In this document: positions 19,923-31,315 of the stretch, piece after piece
Layout of the letters: each line of letters opens with the position of its first letter
Numbering within the stretch: position 1 is the stretch's first letter
Assembly: GCA_030710605.1 (NCBI GenBank)
Contig: CP092880.1
Span: 9,662,072 to 9,726,071, forward strand
Source of the DNA: Cordylochernes scorpioides
Taxonomy: Eukaryota > Arthropoda > Arachnida > Pseudoscorpiones > Chernetidae
Reading direction: 5' to 3'
Length of the DNA stretch: 64,000 nucleotides
Made by a program: the position numbers and the translations under genes
Notes under the pieces: model-generated
Told to the model about the DNA's origin: nothing
The model's input: only the letters and a program-made list of their open reading frames with translations
The model's database searches: none

Positions 19923-20271
19923 ATATATAGATGTGCGTTATTGCTTTGTATTGATTTATGCCTAACTGGTCTTGTCCTTATTGTTTGGGGAAGAGGGTTG
20001 CTCGATGCAAATATTTATATGTAATTCTACTGTCCTATAAGCTTATGTCCATAGTTTTCTTGAAAACCATTTTTGAGATTCTACCCTTCAGTGCTGTGTA
20101 TATAAGCAGAATCTTCCAATACAGTATTAGAGCTCCAAGAAGCGGTCTGGTGGATTAAATTGGCGAAACTGTTGGGAGGGTTCACCACTGATGAGTCAAG
20201 CCCTCCCAATATATCTATCACAACTATCGATTTCGGAAGATGACCGACTTCTGTGACAACGGAATTGTTTG

Positions 20272-20472
20272 AGATTCTTTGGTCACATCGCGTGACACAG
20301 GGGAATGGAGTACATCATACTGACTGGAAAGATGTCTGGGCGACACATACCTGGACGCCCACCGATACGCTTCGTGGACCAATTAAAGGAACTTACTGGC
20401 TTGACAATCACTGAGATGGTACATCAAGCTAAAGACAGAGATGGCTGGCATCGCATCATATTTGTGATGTAA
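20272..20472 (+). pseudogene. LINE ORF2 C-terminal end
   Basis: Reads EILGHIA, a stop (probably a mutated Arg codon), HRGMEYIILTGKMSGRHIPG, RPPIRFVDQLKELTGLTITE and MVHQAKDRDGWHRIIFVM to TAA. The LGHI.R, GKR-RGRPP, W/F-VD-LKE and RDGWR pattern is the usual end of the reverse-transcriptase ORF in several LINE groups (CR1/RTE/Jockey relatives). The rest of the ORF is missing. Confidence 0.7.
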
Positions 20473-20865
20473 TACATACAGTGGGTCACAATGTTTGATC
20501 GTGAACAAAATGATATATCTAGGTTATCAAACCAACGGCACCCAAATCATCCACGAGAAAACTAAAATTCCATGTGACTCTTACGAGCAACATTGACAGC
20601 AGAATTTGCGGCACCTGATTGTGAAACTTTTAAGCAGAGTGTGCATGTGCAAACTACAGCCATAATACTGCCACATACCATAGTATTGCAATTTTAGCAA
20701 TTTTCTTATAGGCTGGAAGCTGGGATATTAAAAATGGTCAAATTAACACAAGTGTTGAATTATCGTTGGCTACAAGGCTAGACTATCTTCATTAGAAGAT
20801 CACTCCCTCTCGTGTTCTCCTTTTGCCTGATGAAGTGCAAGAGCTTGAAAGCTCACAGCTAAAGG
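20473..20865. other. Unassigned; contains a weak hammerhead-like hairpin
   Basis: No gene seen. Around 20825-20858 CCTGATGAAGTGCAAGAGCT followed by TGAAAGCTC resembles a degenerate hammerhead core, but no stem I forms. Confidence 0.4.
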
Positions 20866-21202
20866 CTTCTTCTTTCTATCTCCACTCAATCATATTAGGG
20901 TATCAAGCTTGTAGAGCTTGAGTAAAGTAGAATGCATCTGCTTTTGTCATTAAGACTGGGAGCACTACTCAGTAGCAGGCCGACTTAGTTCCTAAAGAAA
21001 TGGCCGCCTCTGACATGAGGATCAGATGCCATGTGCAGCCACTCCTAACATGGAGTATAGACTCATCCTGTATCCCTGAATCAGGAGCCCTTACAGGGTA
21101 CTATCAGCCAGGCCAGCTGAGCCCAGGTTTTTTAGTGAGCTTGTTACTGCTCCCCCTTCTCCTTTTTCATCCAGGCTTGGGACCGGCAAAGGCAGAGTTT
21201 TA
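20866..21202 (-). mobile_element. Retroposon B, copy B3
   Basis: Near full length, from AAACTCTGCCTTTGCCGGTC on the minus strand to the GAGATAGAAAGAAGAAG tail. Confidence 0.78.
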
Positions 21203-21986
21203 AGTATAATTTAAAGTAAATGGAAGAAACTTATTACAAAAGGATTTTATAAATAATATTTATTTTGATATCACTCTATTTTTAACCCCTTTTAAGTGTT
21301 TATAACAAAATCTCCTAGAAAAATGTCAATTAGCAGCAGAGTGATTGAATGAATTAATTGATAATCATCTTAGATGACTATATTCAATACCAACATTAAT
21401 TCATCTAAAAATTCCAATCCCATGGGGTGTTGAATTAAAAAAGTTGGACTATATTTTTAAATAGTAACCATTTTTTGTATACCTTTGTTATTTATAATAT
21501 ATATCTCATCCCCCAGTTTATTAGTAGGTTACAAAAAATTGTTTATAAAATTCTGAGAGCATTTTCTATCCTAGATAAAAACAGCTTTATTAGAAAATAA
21601 GTGTACCAAAAACTCTTTATGGCCAAAATTTGGCCTTTAGTTTTTTGTATCAATGTTGGCAGCAAGCATTAGAGGAAAAAGTTTCAAGGCTACAACTGCC
21701 ATTCTCCTTTATAGTGAGTGTTGATAGCTCAACTAGGAGACATATACCTCAACTATTACATAACTAGGAAACATACATATTAACCCTATAAGCACCACCG
21801 CACGAAGTGCAGCGTGGCATAATGGGCCGTCACCTTTGGACTTCCCAAGCATTTCTTCTGCACTGTTCTACTTGTTTCCTTATAACTCTAAAAGAAATAC
21901 ACTCTTCAATACTAAAAATACAATATAATTTTATTACCCTCTCTGAAGCAAAATGTATTAATTACATTGTATGTATTTACTATATA
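21203..21986. other. Unassigned AT-rich sequence
   Basis: Contains the TTAATTCAT/TTGAATTAAAA motif pair (about 21355-21445) seen at several other sites, possibly ends of a further MITE. Nothing else. Confidence 0.4.
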
Positions 21987-22162
21987 CAGTTAAACCTGTC
22001 TATAGCGCCCCTCTAAATAGCGCCTTCCTCTCTATAGCACCCGATTTTAAACATTAAAATATAAACATTTTACATTAAAAGTGACCTGTCTATAGCACCC
22101 CCTCTCTATAGCACCCTATTTTGATGCATCCCAAGAAGGGGCGCTATAGACAGGTTTAATTG
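21987..22162 (+). mobile_element. MITE family C, copy C2
   Basis: CAGTTAAACCTGTCTATAGC to ACAGGTTTAATTG, TA on both sides. Longer than C1, with an extra inner repeat of CTGTCTATAGCACCC. Confidence 0.78.
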
Positions 22163-22197
22163 TATATTTAGTTATAGCTTGCCACAATTATAAGGAA

Positions 22198-22859
22198 CTA
22201 GACGAATGGCCCGGGCAACGCCCGGGTTTTACCCGAGTGCGAATATATTTTAAAAACGTTGTCTTGGGTGGTCGCTATAGACAGGGTGGTCTGTATAGAC
22301 AGGTGTATGTATCACACAGCTGATAACAGGGTTGTCTAGAGTGGCTGCTATAGACAGGGTGGTCTGTATAGACAGGTGAATGTAACACACTGATGATAAC
22401 AGGGTTGCCTAAAGTGACCGCTATAGACAGGGTGGACTGTATAGACAGGTGGATGTATCACACAGCTGATAACAGGGTTGTCTAGAGTGGCCGCTATAGA
22501 CAGGTGTATGTATCACACAGCTGATAACAGGGTTATCTAGAATGGCCGCTATATACAGGGTTGTCTGTATAGGCAGGTGGATGTATCACACAGCTGATAA
22601 CAGGGTTGTCTAGAGTGGTCGCTATAGGCAGGGTGGTCAGTGGTCGCTATAGACAGGGTGGTCTGTATAGACAGGTGGATGTAACACACTGCTGATAACA
22701 GGGTTGTCTAGAATGGCCGCTATAGACAGGTGTATGTATCACACAGCTGATAACAGGGTTGTCTAGAGGGGGGCAGGGAGGACACGTGTTCGCCGGCAGC
22801 CAATGGGCGCGCATTCTATCCGTGAGCTTCAGACAGAATAAGGCAATTATATATATAGA
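22198..22859 (-). mobile_element. Non-autonomous Helitron H5 with internal minisatellite
   Basis: The 3' end on the minus strand is hairpin CCCGGGCGTTGCCCGGG, CATTCGTCTAG; the 5' end is TCTATATATATAATTGCC. Inserted A|T. The interior is mostly a tandem repeat (22300-22770). Confidence 0.78.
22300..22770 (+). repeat. Minisatellite, seven units of about 73 or 55 bp
   Basis: Units begin TGTATGTATCACACAGCTGA or a close variant and continue TAACAGGGTTGTCTAGAGTG and GCCGCTATAGACAGG. The 55-bp units lack one GGTGGTCTGTATAGACAGG-type segment, so two unit lengths alternate. Confidence 0.88.
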
Positions 22860-23379
22860 TTTTTTTTTACAAAACAAAATTGATAATATAAATTCAAAAA
22901 GCAGGTAGAAGTGAGGAAAGAAATACAAAAAAGTTCACTCAGATAAAATATTTTGTACAAAGATTTCTATTCATTTACATGGTGATTCAGCACATAAATA
23001 CAATCCCATTGTAGCCCAGTACAAATAGTTCAGGGTCTTCTCTCTCCTTCAATGTTACACTCAGCACCTTGTTCCTTCTTCTCAGTCAACTTTCCCAACT
23101 GAATCTTGCTGCTGCTGATAGTGGTCTATGATGAGGTAGATCCTATAATAGTGTTCTCTACAAGGTTATTTATTTACCATGGACACACACTGTCTGGTGA
23201 GCTTGGGAAAATCAATTATATATTGGCAGTATAGGATGTAGAGGTTCAGCAGAGCTCTCTGTATTATTTGAATCAAAAGGCAAAGTTTATATAAAAAAGG
23301 GCGTACCTGGATCTGTAAAAAAAAAAAAACAATTATTTAATTAAACTATAATGTCCAGAGTCAATTTTGACCAAACACT
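22860..23379. other. Unassigned; half copy of MITE G at 23298-23340
   Basis: AAAGGGCGTACCTGGATCTG and a 12-A run match the left half of MITE G (29084-29274). The rest, including a CT-rich stretch at 23040-23130, is unrecognised. Confidence 0.45.
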
Positions 23380-23490
23380 TGCAGGAAATAAACACAAGGT
23401 AATAAAACCAAATCCAAATAAATAAATAGTGTGTGATGTTTCGGTAACAATGCTGTTACCGAAACGTCACACACTGAGATTTCACTGATA
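23380..23490. mobile_element. MITE family D, copy near 23.4 kb
   Basis: Family D is a fold-back MITE whose full form runs GATAAGGCACAATTTGGATT, ATAGATTATAAACACAAGG, TAATAAGACCAAATCC, AATAGTGTGTGACGTTTCGG, TAACAACG and then the complement in reverse. This copy keeps the central hairpin. Confidence 0.7.
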
Positions 23491-24019
23491 TATTCAGAAA
23501 GTATGAAATAAATTGCATAGAAACCATGTAACCCTATTTCTCAATATATCAACAACCACAAGAACACCCAATTAACAAAAAAGTTGGGTTAATTTATGGA
23601 GTAAAATGTGTGACCAATGCTATGGAAGACAAACACCCTGAACTTTTAAAATAAAGAATGAAATACCACGAATATGCTCTAAAATGGGATAAAATTGAGA
23701 ATTCTGCACTTATAGAACATAGAAAAATCACAGGACATAATAAAATTTCAATCTAAAAGAAGCAAAGATACTAGATTATGATAAAAATTACTTTGAGACA
23801 ATTTAAAGAAGCCTTTTTCATTCAAAAGAAATGTGCTACAATTAACTGGATAGAAGAAAGAGGAAATATCATTGATATTTTAATTATATTTAATAATATA
23901 TAATTTTTTTTTCCACTTCTAATTCTGAGAACAATATTTTAGGGTTCTCTTAGAAAACTATCTTCTTCTTATCTGCCATCTTACACTCTTGATAACAGTA
24001 ACTACATGCTGTGATATAT

Positions 24020-24152
24020 TTCTCATTCTGTTCTTTTGACTGATGATGGTAACAACACTGTTACCAAAACATCACAAACTACTTCTTTGGATAGGGTCTT
24101 TTTATATTGTGTTTATAATCTATAATCCAAATTGTGCCTTATCAAATAATAT
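24020..24152 (+). mobile_element. MITE family D, right half near 24.1 kb
   Basis: Starts in the long-form loop (TTCTTTTGACTGATGATGGT) and ends AATCCAAATTGTGCCTTATC. Confidence 0.65.
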
Positions 24153-24379
24153 AATATATGGGATTGTTGGAGCCTCTACCTCAGAGAAGATCACAAGTCA
24201 AGTCCTGGGGGTGGCCATTAAACTCTCCCTTCTTTCACTGTTATATCACCACTTGTTGCCATACAACCTACTCTAGGTGACTTCTACTGGAATTATATAG
24301 AAAACTCTATTACAATAATTGATTTTATTCTTCCTCTGTCATACATATGGTCAGTCAAGAGAGGGAAGGTAGAGAAGAT

Positions 24380-24865
24380 TTCCAGTGGTTGTTGGTCAAG
24401 CTTGTGGGAGGCCAGGTACATTATTAGAGATGATATTGAAGAAATGGCCATGTCTCAGGTTGTTGGTCCCTTTGGAGCACTTTGTAGGAGAAAGATGCCA
24501 GGTAGAGTGGAGTGGTATTGAAGAGCATGAAGGGATAATCAGCTATTTCCAGTATCTTGGGTTGTTGGTCCCTCTGAAGCCAGCTTGTAGGATGCCAGGT
24601 ATATTATTAGAGATGGTATTGAAGAGGATGGTCATTTCCAGTATCTCAGATTGTTGGTCCCATTGAATCACTTTTTAGTAGAAAGATGCCAGGTAGAGTA
24701 GAATGGTATTGAAGAGCATGAAGGGAGAATCAGCTATTTCCAGTATCTTGGTCCCTTTGAAGCCAGCTTGTAGGAGGCCAGGTATATTGGGAAGATATTG
24801 AAGAGGATGAAGGGAGAGTATCTCAGGTTGTTGGTCCCATTGAATCACTTCTTGGGATGCCAGGA
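24380..24865 (+). repeat. Degenerate tandem repeat, about 90-bp units in 180-bp pairs
   Basis: Five to six diverged units share GGTTGTTGGTCCC, AGATGCCAGGTA and GGTATTGAAGAG. Alternate units match better than neighbours, which implies a higher-order repeat. Confidence 0.7.
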
Positions 24866-25229
24866 TAAGAGAGAGGAGCAGGGGTCTTATGACAATAGAA
24901 AGATGATTTGGGGCTCAGATGGTTGAGTGTTGGTTCAAGAAATTCCATTTTAAATCCAAGAGGTATCTTGTGGACGTCAACAGACAGGATGTAAGAAGTC
25001 TTCAGCTGGAGGTTCACCGATATCAAGGGATTTATTCCAAGGGGCTTATTGATCAGAGCAAATGATAATGAGCAAATTGATATTCTTCATCATTAGAACA
25101 ATTCCTTCTTGGGATTCCCCGCAGGAGATTTGAAGGTTTCCAACAGGCAGGGGTAAGAATTCAGTTGATCAGAGGACTTCAAGGGACCCAATGATGAGAG
25201 CCTGGCATCAGGGAGGGACCATCCGAACT
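24866..25229. other. Unassigned sequence beside the tandem repeat
   Basis: No gene or repeat recognised. Confidence 0.4.
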
Positions 25230-25865
25230 GTGTCGAGACGGACCAGTGAAAGAGATGGAATGCCCAAAAACGGTTTTTCTAGACCATGTCTAACTCATTT
25301 CAAGGCTGTAGTTCTGCCAAGTTACTTAATGGTAGTGTACCCAACAATTATGCTTACTGCAACATTAGTTAACTCTGCTGTATTAGTAGTGCCTAGGGTC
25401 AGATCCTGTACCACTCTCTATTCCAGCAATCAGAATTATATTGGAATATGCCACGTTTTATATTATAGGTTTGTCTCGTTCTGTATTGCCGGGCTTAGGG
25501 ACCTGGTAAAAAAATTTTGATCGAAAATTGCCAATGCGAATAGAATTTTGATTTAAAAAATGCCAATGTTTCCCTATAGCTTTAAGCCCTTAAAGGTCCC
25601 TTAGCCTGACAAAGCAAAATAAAATAATCCTATAAATAAAACGTGGATATCCAATATAATCTGAATATCTGAAATAGAAAATGGCACAAGGCCAAACCAG
25701 AGACACAACGGACACAACAGCTTTAACTATTGCTACAGGTAAACATAACAGTGGGTACCCCACCAAGAAGCAGCCTAACAGAACTACAACAGTGAAACAA
25801 GCTAGGCACAGCCTAGGAAAAACACGCCTAAGGACATCCATCTCTGACACCAGTCAAATCTCAAC
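25230..25865. repeat. Diverged inverted duplication with matching open frames
   Basis: Arms 25230-25505 (+) and 25590-25865 (-) align along their length. Each keeps a hydrophobic open frame (25191-25520 and 25590-25850) with shared residues: CL..F..VVL, YP...L, DYIG or NYIG, YR...FC and LRDL. The protein family is unknown. It may be the long ends of a fold-back element. Confidence 0.6.
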
Positions 25866-27047
25866 TGCAACAATGGAACAATCCTTGGATACCATTTCTT
25901 AACTTTTTTTTTTAATCTAAATAATTTTAGAGTTACATTATTATGTGGAAAAACAAAAAATATAGAAGAAATAGACTTTAATACAACTCAAAACTCTTTG
26001 TTATTTAAAAGACATTACAGATGAGGAAAGACGTGTCTTTTGAGAATAGATCAGCTGGAATGCAGGATTTCATTGTACAAAAACAGAGAGAGAGAGACAT
26101 CCATAAAGGACTTCTTTAAAATATCTTCAGGATTCTTTTAAAATAAAATTTAAAATAAATTTTATTTTCCATAGTTATTTACTTTTTAACTGCTACTATT
26201 CAATAGATTAAAATTTTATTTATATGTTATGTACAGTATAATCATTTATATGTTTAAAAAATATGTAATAATGCCATTTGTCCTTGACACTGAAAGTCTT
26301 CTTCTTTCTTATCTCCACTTGATCATATCAGGGTATCAAGTTGCACTGAAAGTTAATTATGAAATAAAAAATAAATATAAAAAAGTACAAATGGTTTTAA
26401 TTAATCTAAAAGGAATACATTATTTTAGTGAGTTAGATGAGTAGCTAATCATCTGACTAACTTTAATTCAACACTTCCTTTAATTCAACCGAAAGATTGG
26501 GGTGTTGAATTAAAGAGGTTTGACTGTATATCAGCAGGATAATTTCAATGAGGAATTCTTCCAATTTTTCTACATTTGAATAATTTAAAGTCAATAACAC
26601 TAGTACACAAAATGAAAAGAAATTCTCCTCCTCAAATAAACAAAACATTTTCTGGGTTAACTTTTTGTGCTGATTAACGTGGTATCAATATTTCTCTTCG
26701 ATTAGCTCAATTTCTCAAGTTATGGATATAATGCCTTTTACCCATGATATTCATCTATTGGAGGAAAAGTTATGACATTAAACTTATTACTATATAAATA
26801 AATGCGCCAAAGATAGTGCAAATGAAGAAACAATATTATTCATATATGCATGTGTATATATTTTACTTCAATAACTGCCCTTAGATAAATATATTTATCA
26901 AACTACTTACTCTATCCATATAAATTTTCATTTAAAAATCTAATTTCTTTCCCTTTATTTTTCAAAATTATCAGGAGAATTGTTTTTATATATAAGATGG
27001 AAGGTCTTAACAAAAAGTTGTGTATGCCAAAAAACATTTTATTTGGT
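25866..27047. other. Unassigned AT-rich sequence
   Basis: A 3' tail of retroposon B stands alone at about 26298-26341. At 26463-26530 TTTAATTCAACA and its complement form another copy of the TTAATTCAAC motif pair. No gene seen. Confidence 0.45.
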
Positions 27048-28482
27048 TTAATAAACATTATTTATAAAGATGCAGTAATGTTTAGGAAGTAATACAAAAA
27101 TTATATTCATGGATTTTAAGATTTTTTCTGAGAAGTCTATTATATTTTGCTTGTCATCACGCATCAGATTCCAACAATAATCCGCCACCATATGTTGATT
27201 CCAAAGACCATTGTATCGTTGCTGAATGATTTTAATATCTTGGTGGAAGCGTTCACCTTGTTCTTCGCTCTCTACACCGAGAATATCGGGGAAAAAGTTT
27301 AAATGTGAATCCATAAAGTGAAATTTTAGATTCGTTAGGCACTCGATCTTATGGAATTTGGAAATCAGATTTTCGACGATTCTCGCATAATTCGGTGACT
27401 TATTATTGTCTAAAATGTGTTTGACAACGTCGATGAATGCAAGCCAAGCATTTTTCTCATCTTCTTTCAATGTTGCAATAAACTCTTCGTCATTTATTTA
27501 CGAATTTGAGGTCCAATGAAAATACCTTCCATCATCTTAGAACAACTGATCTTCTGAAATTTAGTCATTAAATATTTGACAGCATTACTATCTTTAAAGC
27601 CTTTACAAAAATTTTCTTTAACCCTAAATTGATATGTAAAGGGGGAAGAAGCATTTTTAGTTTATGGAAAAGCGGTTCATTTTCAACGTTTTGTTCACTT
27701 AAGCGAAACATACTTCTTTCAGGCCACATTTTTTTTGTATATAATGATTCTTTCTGCCTCTGTTGTCCCGTTTGCATAAAAGGCAAGGATACTTTGTGTT
27801 TCCTTTTTGCAAGCCCTGTTAAATTCCTAATGTTCCCTATTACGATAGACAGAGATTTTGGTTTGTGGTAACAAGAGGTTCCTTTGCTTTAATCTTGATC
27901 CAAGGATTTCTGCTGCATCTTTTGATAGCCCTAGATCCCTAACTAGATCATTTAATGATGCCTGATCAAATAAATGTGGAATGCCACTTTCATTTGAAAT
28001 AAATTCAGGGTCTTCTAATTGATGATCATCTGCAAATGCTGCGTGCTAACCATCCTTTTTAGTATAGGATTCTTGAACCGTTTTAGGAATCGGTATGGGA
28101 TTCTCGAGGTCGTGAGGAATAGGTTGCCTAGCTGATGATATATCAGGATAAAAGTTAGTTTGCTTCTTTTTGCTATTAAAGCCTGTGATTTTGCAGACAC
28201 AGAAATAACAATCGTCATGGTGATTTTTTGGTTCTCGCCAAACCATTGGTACACCAAAGCCCATACCTTTTGATTTCCCCGATTTCCATTGCAAAAGCCC
28301 TTTATAGCACGTTCCGCAAACACTATGGGGGCACCACTTGTCTTGATCAACTAAGGCCACACCAAAATATTTTTATTGCATTCTTTTATCTTTGGGATGA
28401 TACGTTTCCTCTGTTTGGGAATTGTAAATTTTCCACAAATGTAGCAGAAAATTTCTGGATCAGCTTTGCATTTACGTGGCAT
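27048..28482 (-). pseudogene. Broken transposon-type gene ('EEQGERFHQDI' protein family)
   Basis: From an ATG at 28482 the minus strand reads MPRKCKADPEIFCYICGKF, then after a frameshift KYFGVALVDQDKWCPHSVCG, GMGFGVPMVWREPKNHHDDC, then (27568-27786) NVENEPLFHKLKMLLPPLHI and NLGLKKIFVKAL, and (27048-27470) HFMDSHLNFFPDILGVESEE, QGERFHQDIKIIQQRYNGLW and MVADYCWNLMRDD. A multi-copy protein with these blocks is common in arthropod, cnidarian and fish genomes and is usually taken as transposon-derived; its function is unknown. Frameshifts and lost stretches make this a pseudogene. Paired cysteines (CYIC, CGTC, CYFC) suggest zinc binding. Confidence 0.7.
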
Positions 28483-28796
28483 TATTTATATATTTAAAAA
28501 TATTTATGAAAACAAATGTATTGTTAAATATTTTCTTGATATAAAATTGCAATGGTATGCATTTCATCTAAATGATGATAAAATTTTATGCTTACAAAGT
28601 CAATATCTTCATAATATTTTGATGACAGCAATGACATCAGCTTCTTTATAAAATTAAATATTTTCAAATATTTTTCAAAAAATTGAGCTAATTTTGAAAA
28701 ATGAAGGTTATATTCATGATCTACGGGTTGGAAATTACCAGAAAAACTTTCAAATATTGAGAAGGAAAAAGTGTGTGTACTAGTGTAATCAAGGTA

Positions 28797-28962
28797 CAGT
28801 AAAATACCTCTCTATAAAGGACACCTAGTTGCAGACCTCAAGGAGAGGTGTCCTCTTACCATTGAGTTTCTAATTAGTAAAACTGGTAATTTTGGCTATT
28901 AAAGTTGTCCTTTGTAGAGAGGTGTTCTATAGCGGGAGTGTTCTCTCATAGAGGTTCTACTG
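28797..28962 (+). mobile_element. MITE family A, copy A7
   Basis: CAGTAAAATACCTCTC to GAGGTTCTACTG; TA on the left, CA on the right. Confidence 0.7.
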
Positions 28963-29083
28963 CATTGGGTTTAATAAGCATAAATTTGAATAAAAATAAG
29001 TTTGTAAATTTTAAAATTATATATAATATTTTAAGATGAAAATTATGCGCAAAAATGAAAACAAATATAATGGCGATTATATT

Positions 29084-29274
29084 AAAGGGCGTGCGTACCT
29101 GGATCTGTAAAGAAAAAAAAAAAAACAATTTTTTTCTTAAAATATTTCGAGAGATTGCTCCATCTTTATTAATTTATTATATTATATTCGCAATAAATTG
29201 ATAAAGAGGGAGCAATCTCGAAATATTTTAAGAAAAAAATTATTTTTTTTTTTCTTTACAAACCCAGGTACGCC
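29084..29274. mobile_element. MITE family G, fold-back
   Basis: Ends AAAGGGCG..GTACCTGGATC and GGGTTTGTAAAG-complement, A/T runs of 12-13, inner arms GGAGCAATCTCGAAATATTT in both orientations around TTATTATATTATATTCGC. Essentially one long hairpin. Confidence 0.7.
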
Positions 29275-29574
29275 CTTTTATATAATCTTAATTAATGGAT
29301 CGCCTTTTGACTCAAAAAATGATGGCTTTAACTAAACATATGTAGTGAAAAATAATACAAAAGAGAATTTGTACTTGGATCAGGTAGATAAATTAGGAAA
29401 AAAGGCAATTTCCTGATCATGCAACTGAAAGTTGCTGATGGCTTGCGCCATCTATCGGAATAAATATCAACTAATCGTTGATTTTTAATTATTCCAGAAT
29501 TGGTCAAATACCGTTTCTTGATTAATCAAGAAAAGTTAACCACGTACGCGTTTCGGACTGTTGGCACTCGTCAG

Positions 29575-29927
29575 CCTTTGCCGATCCCAAGCCCGGATGA
29601 AAAAGGAGGAGGGGGAGCAGTAACAAGCTCACTAAAAAACCTGGGCTCAGCTGGCCCGGCTGATAGTACCCTTATAGGGCTCCTAATCCAGGGATACAGG
29701 ATGAGCAGCGTTTGTACTCCATGTTAGGAGCGGCTGCACATGGCGTCTGTTCCTCATGTCAGAGGCGGCCATTTCTTTTGGAGCTAAGTCGGCCTGACAC
29801 TGAGTAGTACTCCCAGTCTTAATGACAAAGGCAGACGCATTCTACTTCACACAGTCATGATGGTTGTCAAACAAGCTTGATACCCTAATATGATTGAGTG
29901 GAGATAAGAAAGAAGAAGAAGAAGAAG
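29575..29927 (+). mobile_element. Retroposon B, copy B4
   Basis: From CCTTTGCCGATCCCAAGCCC to AAGAAAGAAGAAGAAGAAG. No clear target duplication. The ATG-led frames nearby cross the E/B junction and are not genes. Confidence 0.8.
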
Positions 29928-30009
29928 CGTGGTGCAAGCTGTACCTCAACGACCAAAAAGGCTGGTCTTTGAAGCCTCTCTCTGAAAAACCATGAAACAG
30001 GTATTTAGA

Positions 30010-30051
30010 CCGGAACGCTGACGAGAGCCAACAGCCCGAAGCGTGTACGTG
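30010..30051 (+). ncRNA. Mutated hammerhead ribozyme, right arm of E4
   Basis: CGGAACG, CUGACGA, GAGCCAACAGCCC, GAAG, CGUGUA, CGUGGU: core kept apart from GAAA to GAAG, stem I reduced to three pairs. Probably inactive. Confidence 0.5.
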
Positions 30052-30159
30052 GTTAGCTTTTCCTGATTAATCAAGAAACAGTATTTGGCCAATTCTGGAA
30101 TAATTCAAAATCAACGATTAGTTGCATGATTAGGAAATGCCTTTTTTCTCAAACATATG

Positions 30160-31290
30160 TTATTATTTCAAAAAATATATCTATATATATATATAGTAGA
30201 ATTAAATATAATTTATATGAAAAGTAGTTGTAAATTAATGATGATTAAAGCAAATTATTAAATATTATTATTAGGGTATCAAAAAGGTTTTAATTCTTTA
30301 TGTAACAATATAGGGCTATAACAAGTTCACGCTTATTACTTCGGTCGTTACACGTCATTGAAGCAGAACATAGAAAAAAAAAAAAGGAAGAATTGAAGAT
30401 ATTAGAGTAGGAAAAAGAGCAAAGACAGAACCATGTAATCTTTTTATCAAACAATTTAAATTTATTAAGAAAGAAAATTTTTAAATATTTTTTGTAATTT
30501 TATAATTTTTTTAAATATATTTTTTTGTGTGGAAAGCACTTTTTAAAATATCAAAATTTTATTGTAAGATGGAGTAAAATTTTTTGTGTTGTTTTGTTGG
30601 AAACCATAATGGTTCGACCAGGATGGAAAGGGATTGGTACCGGGCCGGGACTTGTCAAAACTAAACCCGGCGAGAGTTTCGTCCCTGCTAGTTTACTCAC
30701 CTACCAATCTCTTCGACCAATGAATATTTGGATTAAAATAGAAGAAAGAGTTGAAAAAAAAGACCTTAAAATTTATAAACTTTGCTTTTGTTGTGTGTGG
30801 TTGGAATTATATGTGTGTGTTGTATGTGTATTAGTCTGTGTGTGTGTTTATGTGTATTTTCTAAAGATTAAGTGTGTGTATATATTCTTGTGTTTGTGAC
30901 TTTTTTAAAAGGAGTAATTATGTGTGAATATTTCATGTTTACTTTTAAACCTTAGTATAAATATTCAATGACAAGTTTCAAGCAGTTCGAATTATAATCA
31001 ACAAAAATTAACAAGGTGTATATTTTTAATAAAACCTATCAATATGTCTTTTTTAAAATTAAATTATGAGTACATTTAAAAACCCATGTAATTATCAAGA
31101 CTATTATAATATTACTACATTGGACGATCGAACAAAACGAATAATAACAATGTTATCCAAATTTCAGTTTTTCATTAATTACCTTTAGATCTTTTTATAA
31201 ACAACTATAACATTGGGTTGATTGATTTAAAAATTCAATTTCTTTCTTTCCTTTAATAGTCATCTCCTTTAGGATCAAATAATTTAATTT
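30160..31290. other. AT-rich sequence with a relative (K) of the 51-52 kb palindrome
   Basis: At about 30330-30730 ACACGTCATTGAAGC, AGACAGAACCATG and AACC.TAATGGT...GACCAG follow in the same order as in the arms of the palindrome at 51.2-52.55 kb, diverged. The frame 30525-30899 is driven by a GTGTGT-rich stretch and is not convincing as a gene. Confidence 0.45.
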
Positions 31291-31315
31291 AATTTAAGAC
31301 GAATAATCCTTTCAA

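Larger units (their letters stand above)
19450..20215 (+). mobile_element. Family F repeat, interrupted by fold-back element M
   Basis: Landmarks: CAGTAAGGACAGTAGAAGTT, GTGCGTTATTGCTTTGTATT, TCTACTGTCCTATAAGC, GGATTAAATTGGCGAAACTG, GGGAGGGTTCACCACTGATG and GAGTCAAGCCCTCCC. Other copies lie near 45.2, 53.7 and 55.0 kb. No ORF of note. The GGGAGGG and CCCTCCC stretches form a hairpin around CTGATGAG. Confidence 0.7.
29348..30150. mobile_element. Fold-back family E, copy E4, interrupted by retroposon B4
   Basis: Arms share TTTCCTGATCATGCAACT, CAACTAATCGTTGATTTT, AATTATTCCAGAATTGG and TTGATTAATCAAG. The hammerhead of the left arm (minus strand, 29539-29574 plus 29928-29933) is cut in two by B4. 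The right arm has a second, mutated hammerhead on the plus strand. Confidence 0.78.

Noticed and set aside
19661..20024. Frames on both strands over element M
   Set aside because: They arise because the arms are inverted copies; no codon bias or domain.
20825..20858. Hammerhead candidate CTGATGAAGTGC..GCTTGAAAGCTC
   Set aside because: Stem II is weak and no stem I can form around it.
30525..30899. 124-codon frame rich in Val and Cys
   Set aside because: Second half is a GTGTGT repeat; first half belongs to repeat K.
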